18,145 nt of DNA, from assembly GCA_945875935.1 (NCBI GenBank), contig CAMCNE010000044.1, forward strand, positions 1-18,145, read 5' to 3'. Both the position numbers and the translations under genes were made by a program. The stretch is from Bordetella parapertussis. GTDB taxonomy: Bacteria > Pseudomonadota > Gammaproteobacteria > Burkholderiales > Burkholderiaceae_C. Each line of letters opens with the position of its first letter. Within the stretch, counting starts at the first letter, position 1. The notes under the pieces are model-generated. The model was not told where the DNA came from. It saw only the letters and a program-made list of their open reading frames with translations, and searched no databases. Positions 1-6,295 of this stretch are shown piece by piece.

Positions 1-366
1 CTCTTGGCGGGACTGCTGCTCGACCTCAACCAGTTCGATCAGCACATCGGTCGTGCCGTCCATCTGGGTGACGATCACATGCACCGGCAGCGCGTCGCCG
101 TGGTTGAGCACCGGCCGGCGCAACATCGCCTCGAAGCGGCTGGTCGAAAAGTCATTGCGAACGACCGCGGCGATGGTGTCTCGCATGACGCTGGAATCGA
201 CAAACCAGTCGTAGAGCGACTCGCGCAGGCGGCTGCGACTTGACCAACCCAGCACATGCCCGAAAGCCGCGTTGGCAAACACGCATCGGCCGTCTGGGCG
301 AACCACGGCCACCAACGTGGCCAGGTGGTCAAAAGCCCGGTAGGGTGAGTTCACCACCCCGTCCAT
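1..366 (-). CDS. glnL: Nitrogen regulation sensor kinase NtrB (GlnL), N-terminal part, cut by window edge
   Basis: Only the first 122 codons are present; the gene runs off the left edge in an open frame. Translating the minus strand from the ATG at 366-364 gives MDGVVNSPYRAFDHLATLVA, then a PAS-type stretch (VRPDGRCVFANAAFGHVLGW, about residues 22-41) and a second half ending in ELVEVEQQSRQE. This is the pattern of the NtrB sensory PAS domain that precedes the HisKA and HATPase domains. In the family, NtrB phosphorylates or dephosphorylates NtrC according to PII (GlnB) status and so controls glnA. The position, 40 bp after the DUF4124 gene and downstream of glnA on the same strand, fits glnA-ntrB-ntrC order. 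The frame stays open upstream of 366 with no clear Shine-Dalgarno, so the start is uncertain. The kinase domains lie outside the window, so identity rests on PAS style plus context. Confidence 0.75.
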   Translation of the reverse strand, partial: MDGVVNSPYRAFDHLATLVAVVRPDGRCVFANAAFGHVLGWSSRSRLRESLYDWFVDSSVMRDTIAAVVRNDFSTSRFEAMLRRPVLNHGDALPVHVIVTQMDGTTDVLIELVEVEQQSRQE

Positions 367-406
367 CAAATGCGGCCTGTTCGCGCGGCCAGCGCTGCGG
401 CGCGGC

Positions 407-910
407 TCATGGCGGCAGCTTGGACAACTCGCGCTTGATGGCAGCGATGTCGCTTTCCTTGCGGGCGATCGATGCCTTCAATTCGGCTGTGCGGTCGATG
501 TACTTCTGGTAGTTGCGCTCGTTGCCCAGCCGTTCAGGCTCGCCGCTGTTGTATTCCTTGCGCAGCTCGGTCAGGCGATCCTCCTCGCGGCGCAATTCAG
601 CCTCGAGGATGCGCCGGGCATCGCTGTCGCGGGCGCGCTGCAACTGAGGATCGATCTTGTTGGCCGACGCACTCGGCGACGGCGCAGCAGAACCCGCGCG
701 CTTGGGCGAAGCGATCACCGTGATGGGCGCGCCTTCGAGCGTGCGGCAGCCTTTGTCGCGCGCCTCTTTGGCCGACAGCGCGTTGGTGTAGAGATCGCCA
801 GGACAGCGGTACATCTGGGACTCAGTCTCGGCCGATGCGAGACCTGCCGAACACAGCAAGAAGGCCGCGCCAAAGTGCATTCCAATCTGAGCGACGTTGC
901 AACGATTCAT
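407..910 (-). CDS. Secreted DUF4124-like protein with C-terminal coiled coil
   Basis: 167 codons. Residues 1-27 look like a Sec signal peptide: Arg3, a hydrophobic core MHFGAAFLLCSAGLA, and an ASA|ETE cleavage site after residue 27. Residues about 32-66 (MYRCPGDLYTNALSAKEARD, then GCRTLEGAPITV) have the short two-cysteine layout of DUF4124, a small domain common in betaproteobacterial periplasmic proteins. A Ser/Pro/Ala linker (70-84) leads to a charged helical region (90-165) rich in Glu, Arg, Lys and Leu, a likely coiled coil. An AAGG motif about 8 nt upstream supports the ATG at 910; Met11 is an alternative that would lose Arg3. The gene lies between the glnA terminator and ntrB, so it may be the first gene of the ntrB(C) transcript. 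Its function is unknown; a nitrogen-related role would be inference from position only. Confidence 0.8.
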   Translation of the reverse strand: MNRCNVAQIGMHFGAAFLLCSAGLASAETESQMYRCPGDLYTNALSAKEARDKGCRTLEGAPITVIASPKRAGSAAPSPSASANKIDPQLQRARDSDARRILEAELRREEDRLTELRKEYNSGEPERLGNERNYQKYIDRTAELKASIARKESDIAAIKRELSKLPP

Positions 911-957
911 CTGGGGGACCTTGTCACTGATGCGCCGGCTTGCTCACGGGTGGAACG

Positions 958-972
958 GTGTGCGCTGCACAC
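958..972. promoter_or_regulatory. 15-bp perfect dyad in the leader of the DUF4124-ntrB unit
   Basis: GTGTGC-GCT-GCACAC is a perfect inverted repeat with 6-bp arms, 48 bp upstream of the DUF4124 start codon and downstream of the glnA terminator. It could be an operator or a small RNA hairpin. The arms read GTGC...GCAC, opposite to the usual NtrC box order (GCAC...GTGC), so I do not call it an NtrC site. I found no convincing -35/-10 pair around it. Confidence 0.3.
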
Positions 973-1021
973 GGCCCGGGCAGGGTGGATTGTCGGCCAT
1001 CGATCAAGGCAACCCCACAAC

Positions 1022-1050
1022 AAAAAAGGGACGGCCCAAGCCGTCCCTTT
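1022..1050 (-). terminator. Rho-independent terminator of glnA
   Basis: There is a perfect 11-bp stem (1025-1035 with 1040-1050) around a 4-nt loop. Read on the minus strand, the stem AAAGGGACGGC / GCCGTCCCTTT continues directly into more T residues (six Ts in a row including the stem end, then GTTG). It begins 19 bp after the glnA stop codon. It should end most glnA transcripts before the DUF4124-ntrB genes. Confidence 0.9.
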
Positions 1051-1068
1051 GATGGCAGCCTGCTTTGA

Positions 1069-2484
1069 TCAGAGGCTGTAGTACATGTCGAACTCGACCG
1101 GATGGGTCGCCATGCGAAAGCGCGTGACTTCCTGCATCTTCAGATCGATGTAGGCATCGATGTAGGCATCGGTGAACACACCGCCCTTGGTCAGGAAAGC
1201 GCGGTCCTTGTCGAGATACTCCAGCGCCTGGTCGAGGCTGTGGCACACGGTGGGGATCAGCTTGTCTTCTTCTGGGGGCAGGTGGTACAGATCCTTGCTG
1301 GCAGCTTCGCCCGGATGGATCTTGTTTTCCACGCCGTCCAGACCGGCCATCAGCATGGCCGAGAAACCCAGGTACGGGTTCATCAGTGGATCGGGGAAAC
1401 GCGCTTCGATGCGGCGGCCCTTGGGGTTGGCCACATACGGAATGCGGATCGAAGCCGAGCGATTCTTGGCCGAATAAGCCAGCTTGACCGGGGCCTCGAA
1501 GCCAGGCACCAGACGCTTGTAGCTGTTGGTGCCGGGATTGGTGATCGCGTTGAGCGCGCGGGCGTGCTTGATGATGCCGCCGATGTAGTACAGCGCGAAT
1601 TCGCTCAGGCCGGCATAGCCGTCACCGGCGAACAGGTTCTTGCCGTCTTTCCAGACCGACTGGTGAACGTGCATGCCCGAGCCGTTGTCGCCCACGATGG
1701 GCTTGGGCATGAAGGTGGCCGTCTTGCCGTAGGCGTGAGCCACGTTGTGGATCACATACTTTTGGAGCTGGATCCAGTCAGCGCGCTGGATCAGCGTGCT
1801 GAACTTCGTGCCGATTTCCATCTGGCCTGCGTTGGCCACTTCGTGGTGGTGAACCTCGACCGGAATGCCCAGCGACTCGAGCACCAGGCACATCTCGGAG
1901 CGCATGTCTTGCGCGCTGTCGACCGGGGGCACGGGAAAGTAGCCGCCCTTGACCGCAGGACGGTGGCCGGAATTGCCGTGCTCGTACTCCTTGCCGGTGT
2001 TCCAGGCGGCTTCTTCGGACTCGATCTTCGAGAAGCAGCCCGACATGTCGTTGCCCCAGCGCACGCTGTCGAACACGAAGAATTCAGGCTCTGGGCCGAA
2101 GTAGGCGGTGTCGCCCAGACCGGAGGCCTTCATGTAAGCCTCGGCGCGCTTGGCCAGCGAACGCGGGTCGCGCTCATAGGCCTTGCCGTCGGCCGGATCG
2201 ACCACGTCGCAGGTGAGGATCAGCGTCGGCTCTTCAAAGAACGGGTCGATGTTGGCGGTGTTGGCATCCGGCATCAACAGCATGTCGGAGGCTTCGATGC
2301 CCTTCCAGCCAGCAATCGACGAGCCGTCGAAAGCGTGACCTGACGAGAACTTGTCTTCGTCAAAGTGGGACACGGGCACGGTCACGTGCTGCTCTTTGCC
2401 GCGGGTGTCTGTGAAGCGGAAATCAACGAACTTGATTTCGTTGTCCTTCACCATCTTGATCACGTCGGCAACGGTCTTGGCCAT
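1069..2484 (-). CDS. glnA: Glutamine synthetase type I
   Basis: 471 codons, the normal length for the bacterial GSI-beta dodecamer. The enzyme makes glutamine from glutamate, ammonia and ATP in the cytoplasm. Visible landmarks are the N-terminal beta-Grasp region, the metal-site motif GPEPEFFVFD (about residues 130-139), the HHHEVANAGQMEIG segment, the ATP-binding stretch KPIVGDNGSGMHVHQS, NPGTNSYKRL, and NRSASIRIP. DLYHLPPEE carries Tyr400, the position of the adenylylation tyrosine, so activity control by GlnE/PII is expected. The start is fixed by a good Shine-Dalgarno (TAGGAG, 8 nt before the ATG). A sigma-54 type promoter lies about 80 bp upstream and a strong terminator follows. With ntrB downstream this is the classical nitrogen-regulated glnA locus. 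Confidence 0.98.
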   Translation of the reverse strand: MAKTVADVIKMVKDNEIKFVDFRFTDTRGKEQHVTVPVSHFDEDKFSSGHAFDGSSIAGWKGIEASDMLLMPDANTANIDPFFEEPTLILTCDVVDPADGKAYERDPRSLAKRAEAYMKASGLGDTAYFGPEPEFFVFDSVRWGNDMSGCFSKIESEEAAWNTGKEYEHGNSGHRPAVKGGYFPVPPVDSAQDMRSEMCLVLESLGIPVEVHHHEVANAGQMEIGTKFSTLIQRADWIQLQKYVIHNVAHAYGKTATFMPKPIVGDNGSGMHVHQSVWKDGKNLFAGDGYAGLSEFALYYIGGIIKHARALNAITNPGTNSYKRLVPGFEAPVKLAYSAKNRSASIRIPYVANPKGRRIEARFPDPLMNPYLGFSAMLMAGLDGVENKIHPGEAASKDLYHLPPEEDKLIPTVCHSLDQALEYLDKDRAFLTKGGVFTDAYIDAYIDLKMQEVTRFRMATHPVEFDMYYSL

Positions 2485-2562
2485 CAGGAATCTCCTAGCG
2501 GGTAACTCATTCGGTGGAAGGGAAGACGTCGGAATGACGCCTCAAAAATGCGCACGGGAATG

Positions 2563-2580
2563 TAGCAGAAAGCGTGCCTA
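2563..2580 (-). promoter_or_regulatory. Sigma-54 (RpoN) -24/-12 promoter of glnA
   Basis: On the minus strand the site reads TAGGCACGCTTTCTGCTA. The invariant GG (2578-2577) and GC (2566-2565) are separated by exactly 10 nt, and GGCACG matches the -24 consensus completely. The -12 element is CTGCT instead of TTGCW. Transcription would start around 2553, about 70 nt before the glnA ATG. The gene identity makes an RpoN/NtrC promoter expected here. An overlapping weak sigma-70 -10 (TACATT preceded by TGC) may give basal expression. Confidence 0.78.
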
Positions 2581-2600
2581 AAACTGGCGCTCAGCGCGCC
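2581..2600 (-). terminator. Possible weak terminator after the cinA-like gene
   Basis: Minus-strand GGCGC-GCTGA-GCGCC (2600-2586) forms a 5-bp GC stem and is followed by AGTTTTA. It lies about 25 bp after the cinA-like stop and directly abuts the glnA -24 element. The stem is short and the T-run brief, so read-through into glnA remains possible. Confidence 0.35.
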
Positions 2601-2625
2601 TTGATCCGGTGCATGCAGGCCGGCG

Positions 2626-3429
2626 CTACCGCACCAACTCGGGGCCCAACTTGGCGCCCAGGTCACGCAGACCCGCCATCAAGCGTGCATAGGCGAGGCC
2701 CACCTCGGCGCCCTCGCCCTTGACGCCCAACTCGATGTGCGCGCCCCATTGGGGGTGGTCCACGCTGGGCAAGCTGAACACACGGGTGCTGGGGTGATGC
2801 GCCTCGATCGCCTCCATCAGCGGCGTCAGCAAGGACTCCATGGTGCCCTTGACGATGACCGACAACTCGCGCGTGGCCGCAACGCGGTGCAAATGGGCCA
2901 GATGGTGATCGAGCACCCACTCGATCATCGGCCAGGCCATCACCGGAAAGCCCGGCACGAAATAGACGCTGCCCACCTGAAAGCCCGGGATCTTGTTGTA
3001 AGGGTTGGGGATGATCTCGGCGCCCTCGGGAAACCATCCCATTTGCAGCCGATGCAGGTTGTCAGGGCGATCGGGCTCGAAGGCCTCGCCTTTTTCGGCA
3101 GCCACGTCGCGCATGCGCTCGATGATCAGTTCGCGCGCGCGGGGATGCAGCGCCAGCGGCCGGCCCAGCGCGTCGGCAGCGCACCGGCGGGTGTGATCGT
3201 CGGGTGTGGCACCAATGCCGCCGCACGAAAAGACCACATCGCCGCTGGCAAAAGCATCTTTCAGATCGGCGGTGATGCGCGATGGCTCATCGCCGACGCA
3301 GCGCATCCAGCTGAGCGCCAATCCGCGCGCAGCCAGCAACTCGATCACCTTGGAGAAATGCTTGTCTGATCGTTTGCCCGAGAGGATTTCATCGCCGACG
3401 ATCAACAAACCAAAGGCCATGCCAGCCAC
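2626..3429 (-). CDS. CinA N-terminal / molybdopterin-binding (MoaB/MogA-like) domain protein
   Basis: 267 codons from a GTG at 3429, or 264 from the ATG at 3420; the family usually begins close to the AFGLLIVGDEILSGK motif, so either start is plausible. The protein is a single MoCF_biosynth (COG1058) domain. VGDEILSGKRSDKH sits at residues about 11-24, and SCGGIGATPDDHTR (68-81) is the classic nucleotide/molybdopterin-binding loop. YFVPGFPVMAWPMIEWVL follows in the middle. The C-terminal amidohydrolase half (PncC) of full-length CinA is absent, as is usual for this short subfamily. Annotations for the family include 'competence/damage-inducible protein A', but a competence role is not established for such single-domain members. 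The GTG immediately follows the TGA of the EI24 gene (TGAGTG), which suggests translational coupling and one operon. Confidence 0.88.
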   Translation of the reverse strand: MAGMAFGLLIVGDEILSGKRSDKHFSKVIELLAARGLALSWMRCVGDEPSRITADLKDAFASGDVVFSCGGIGATPDDHTRRCAADALGRPLALHPRARELIIERMRDVAAEKGEAFEPDRPDNLHRLQMGWFPEGAEIIPNPYNKIPGFQVGSVYFVPGFPVMAWPMIEWVLDHHLAHLHRVAATRELSVIVKGTMESLLTPLMEAIEAHHPSTRVFSLPSVDHPQWGAHIELGVKGEGAEVGLAYARLMAGLRDLGAKLGPELVR

Positions 3430-4320
3430 TCAGACGGGCGGCAGCAGCGCAGTGACCGGCGCCGGCGACACCTCGAGCGGCGTGGCCGGCACCGCTGCGG
3501 CAGATGCACGTTCGGCGCGCAAGCCGGCCAGTGAGGACAGCGCGAAATGCGCGAACCACAGCGCAGAAAAAGCAAACACCAGCGTGTAGATCCAGATGGC
3601 CAGCGGCAGCAGCACCGGCGCCAAGGTGATGAACAGCGCGCCGGAAGCCCACACCAACGAAGGTGCGGCGCCCAGGTAGCCGCTGATCACACCGATCACC
3701 AGCAGCGCGCCGCGGTGGCGCCGGGACAACTCGAGCCGTTCCTCGGTGCTGGCGTGTTCGGCCAGCACGTCATAGGTCATCACCTTGCAGGTCAGCCAGC
3801 CCCAAATCAGCGGCGGCACGATCAGCACCAGCGGCGGTATGAACCACAGCGGGATCGACAGCAGCAGCACCAGCACGGCCACCAGCGTGAAGAAAAAGGC
3901 GGCCAGAGCGCCTGCGGTGGCCGAGCCGCCATGCTTGAGCTCCAGCGTCGCGAAGCGGCGCTTGGCCACCAGCGTGACCATGGCCGGCGTCATCAGCGCG
4001 GCCACCACCAGCAAAGAGACCACCACGATCACCGGCGTCGCCACCGTCACCAGCAGCAAGGGCGCGAGCATGGCCTTCAGGCCGACCAGACCCCAGCCTT
4101 CGAGCCAGCCCAGCACCGTGGACACACCAGTCATCGTCCCCAGGCTGGACTCCACCGCAGCCACCGCAGGCGCCCAGAACCAGTAGGCCAGACCCAGCGC
4201 CACCAAGCCCATCAAGACCAGCGGCAACAGTGACAGGAAGATCACCCGCGGATGCAGGCAGTAAGCCGCAGCCCGCCACGCCGCATCGACCACAGGGCTC
4301 ATCGGGCGGTCACTCGTCAT
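3430..4320 (-). CDS. EI24-domain multipass inner-membrane protein
   Basis: 296 codons from the ATG at 4320. This start overlaps the 3' end of the AIM24 gene by 11 nt; an alternative ATG at 4302 (MSPVVDAAW) is equally possible. The frame is open further upstream, but that part lies inside the AIM24 gene and is not believable as coding. Hydrophobic segments lie around residues 27-48, 84-112, 137-175 (probably two helices), 205-227 and 229-262. The C-terminal tail of about 34 residues is Ala/Pro-rich. The layout and the LIWGWLTCKVMTYDVLAEHA stretch match the bacterial EI24 family (PF07264), distantly related to the CysZ sulfate permease. No sulfur genes lie nearby, so I do not call it CysZ. Function is unknown; the stop abuts the GTG of the CinA-like gene. 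Confidence 0.85.
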   Translation of the reverse strand: MTSDRPMSPVVDAAWRAAAYCLHPRVIFLSLLPLVLMGLVALGLAYWFWAPAVAAVESSLGTMTGVSTVLGWLEGWGLVGLKAMLAPLLLVTVATPVIVVVSLLVVAALMTPAMVTLVAKRRFATLELKHGGSATAGALAAFFFTLVAVLVLLLSIPLWFIPPLVLIVPPLIWGWLTCKVMTYDVLAEHASTEERLELSRRHRGALLVIGVISGYLGAAPSLVWASGALFITLAPVLLPLAIWIYTLVFAFSALWFAHFALSSLAGLRAERASAAAVPATPLEVSPAPVTALLPPV

Positions 4321-5125
4321 CGCCCCCGAACGCGCCACCCAGCAGCCCGCCACCGAGCAAGCCGGCGCCGAGCAGCGAACCTTCTTCACGCGAGCCACCG
4401 CGCTGGGGTGCCGCGGCGAACACTCGCGAGGCAAGCCTCGAGAACGGCAGGCTTTGCAGCCACACGGTGCCCGGGCCGGTCACCTTGGCAAAGAACAGGC
4501 CCTCGCCACCGAACATCGCCGTCTTGATCTTGCCCACGTACTGGATCTCGAAATTGATGTTGGGCGTGAAGGCGACCACGCAGCCGGTGTCGATGAGCAG
4601 CGTCTGCCCAGGCTGCAGTTCACGCTTGACGACCGTGCCGCCCGCGTGCACGAAGGCCAGCCCGTCGCCTTCGAGCTTTTGCATGATGAAACCCTCGCCG
4701 CCAAAGAAGCCGGTCGACATCTTCTGCTGCAGGTACAGGCCCAGCGACACGCCCTTGGCCGCGCACAGGAAGGCGTCCTTCTGGCACACCAGCATGCCGC
4801 CGAGCTGGCGCAAGTCCATGGGAATGATCTTGCCGGGATACGGCGCAGCAAACGCGATGCGCAGCTTGCTTTGGCCCTGGTTGGTGAACACGGTGGTGAA
4901 CAGCGACTCGCCGGTGATCAGGCGCTTGCCCGCGCCCATCAGCTTGCCAAACAGCCCGCCGGTGCTGGCCGAGCCGTCGCCAAACACGGTGTCCATGGCG
5001 ATGCCCGCGTCCATGAACATCATGCTGCCGGCTTCACCGACGGCTGCCTCGCCGGGGTCGAGCTCGACCTCGACGAACTGCATTTCGGAACCCTTGATCT
5101 CGTAGTCGACGACGTCCATGGCCAT
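4310..5125 (-). CDS. AIM24 / TIGR00266 family protein
   Basis: 271 codons; the ATG at 5125 is supported by AGGAG 8 nt upstream. The family (PF01987) folds as a double-psi-like beta barrel; bacterial members have no firmly assigned function, while the yeast namesake is mitochondrial. Visible features are DYEIKGSEMQFVEVELDPGE at the start, GEAGSMMFMDAGI, a Gly-rich GGLFGKLMGAGKRLITGES, and repeated FFGGEGF / MFGGEGLFF motifs typical of the family. The last 30 or so residues (EEGSLLGAGLLGGGLLGGAF) are a low-complexity Leu-Leu-Gly tail with an acidic end. No signal peptide is seen, so it is probably cytoplasmic or membrane-associated. It heads a minus-strand operon with the EI24 and CinA-like genes. 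Confidence 0.9.
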   Translation of the reverse strand: MAMDVVDYEIKGSEMQFVEVELDPGEAAVGEAGSMMFMDAGIAMDTVFGDGSASTGGLFGKLMGAGKRLITGESLFTTVFTNQGQSKLRIAFAAPYPGKIIPMDLRQLGGMLVCQKDAFLCAAKGVSLGLYLQQKMSTGFFGGEGFIMQKLEGDGLAFVHAGGTVVKRELQPGQTLLIDTGCVVAFTPNINFEIQYVGKIKTAMFGGEGLFFAKVTGPGTVWLQSLPFSRLASRVFAAAPQRGGSREEGSLLGAGLLGGGLLGGAFGGDDE

Positions 5126-5142
5126 GCTGCGTGCTCCTGAAT

Positions 5143-5187
5143 GGTTGGGGTGCGGCGGATGTTATCGCCGGCACATTGCCCCCAACC
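5143..5187. promoter_or_regulatory. Nested inverted repeats between divergent AIM24 and oxidoreductase genes
   Basis: An outer 8-bp inverted repeat, GGTTGGGG (5143-5150) and CCCCAACC (5180-5187), encloses an inner pair CGGCG (5153-5157) and CGCCG (5166-5170) around an AT-richer centre GATGTTAT. The 128-bp intergenic region must hold both promoters, so this dyad is a candidate operator. I could not define convincing -35/-10 boxes; TACACT near 5215 is the best -10-like hexamer for the plus-strand gene. Confidence 0.35.
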
Positions 5188-5253
5188 GACGTGCGGAGGC
5201 TGTGCATACACTGACCGCCCCACAGCCGTTGCGGGTCGCGCCGCCTGACCATC

Positions 5254-6273
5254 ATGAACCGACAAGTCCAGCTCCAGTCCCGCCCCAACGGCATCCCGCA
5301 AGCCGAGAACTTCCGAGTCGTCGACGCGCCGATGCCCGAGCTGCAAGACGGCCAGGTGCTGGTGCGCAACATCTATTTGTCGGTCGAGCCGGCCATGCGC
5401 GGCTGGGTGAGTGCGGCGGCCAACTACTCGGAGCCGGTGGCCATCGGCGGGGTGATGCGCAGCTTTGCGGTGGGCCGCGTTGTGGCGTCCAAGCATCCTG
5501 ACTACGCCGCGGGCGAGTACGTGACCGGCCTGTTCGGCTGGCAGGACCACGCAGCGGTCGATGCGGCCACCATTCAGCGCAAGGTGTCGGCCGACGGTGC
5601 GCCGATCTCGACCGCGCTGGGCGTGCTCGGCATCAACGGCCTGACCGCGTACTTCGCACTGCTCGACATCGGCCAGCCCCAACCGGGCGAAACGGTGGTG
5701 GTCTCGACCGCCGCCGGCTCGGTGGGCTCGTGCGTGGGGCAGATCGCCAACATCCACGGCTGCCGCACGGTGGGCATCACCGGCGGGCCTGACAAGGTCA
5801 AGCTGTGCCGCGACACCTTTGGCTACGAAGTGGCCATCGACTACCGCGCCGGTGACCTTGATGCACAACTGGCCGCCGCCTGCCCGAAGGGCATCGACAT
5901 CTATTACGACAACACGGGCGGTGCGATCAGCGATGCGGTGCTCAAGCAACTGGCGGTGGGTGCGCGGGTGGTGATCTGCGGCACGGCCTCGGTGGCCAGC
6001 TGGGATCCGGTGCCACAGGGCCCGCGCGTCGAGCGCTACATCCTGGTCAAGCGCGCCCGCATGCAAGGCTTCCTGATCTTTGATCACGTGGCGCGCTATC
6101 CGGCAGCGCTCAAGCAACTCGGAGAGTGGATCGCTTCCGGCCAGCTTCGTTACCTCGAAGACGTGCTTGAGGGGCTGGAGCAAGCGCCCGATTCGATCGC
6201 CGGTCTTTACCGCGGCGACAACCTCGGCAAGCGGCTGATCCGCATCGCGAAGGACGACGGCAGCGCGCTGTGA
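5254..6273 (+). CDS. Zinc-independent MDR NADP-dependent oxidoreductase (CurA/leukotriene B4 dehydrogenase-like)
   Basis: 339 codons, the usual length of this family. The N-terminus (RQVQLQSRPNGIPQAENFRV) and the substrate-domain segment (YLSVEPAMRGWV, 41-52) are typical of the CurA/YncB/PTGR branch, which reduces enones and related carbonyls with NADPH. The nucleotide-binding Rossmann region has VVVSTAAGSVGSCVGQIA (about 148-165), where the cofactor loop reads AAGSVGS, followed by GITGGPDKVKLC and the DIYYDNTGG motif (215-223). Zinc-binding cysteines and the GHE motif of classical alcohol dehydrogenases are absent. No clear Shine-Dalgarno precedes the ATG. The substrate cannot be told from sequence. 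The gene converges on argH with a 22-bp gap and no obvious terminator. Confidence 0.93.
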   Translation: MNRQVQLQSRPNGIPQAENFRVVDAPMPELQDGQVLVRNIYLSVEPAMRGWVSAAANYSEPVAIGGVMRSFAVGRVVASKHPDYAAGEYVTGLFGWQDHAAVDAATIQRKVSADGAPISTALGVLGINGLTAYFALLDIGQPQPGETVVVSTAAGSVGSCVGQIANIHGCRTVGITGGPDKVKLCRDTFGYEVAIDYRAGDLDAQLAAACPKGIDIYYDNTGGAISDAVLKQLAVGARVVICGTASVASWDPVPQGPRVERYILVKRARMQGFLIFDHVARYPAALKQLGEWIASGQLRYLEDVLEGLEQAPDSIAGLYRGDNLGKRLIRIAKDDGSAL

Positions 6274-6295
6274 ACGCCGCGCACCGCCGGGCGCT

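Noticed and set aside
1144..1170. Tandem GATGTAGGCATC-like repeat inside glnA
   Set aside because: It encodes TDAYIDAYID near the C-terminus, which fits the normal length and sequence of related glutamine synthetases; chance similarity of codons, not a duplication.
1102..2343. 413-codon open frame antisense to glnA
   Set aside because: It lies wholly opposite a certain glnA gene, has no recognisable domain and shows the His/Arg/Val/Gly bias of GC-rich shadow frames.
3547..4233. Gln/His/Arg-rich plus-strand frame opposite the EI24 gene
   Set aside because: The Gln/His/Arg repeats are the complement of hydrophobic codons of a membrane protein; no start signal or domain.
3430..4320. Calling the EI24 protein CysZ (sulfate permease)
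   Set aside because: The fold family is shared, but there are no cysteine or sulfate genes nearby and the protein is longer with a Pro/Ala-rich tail.
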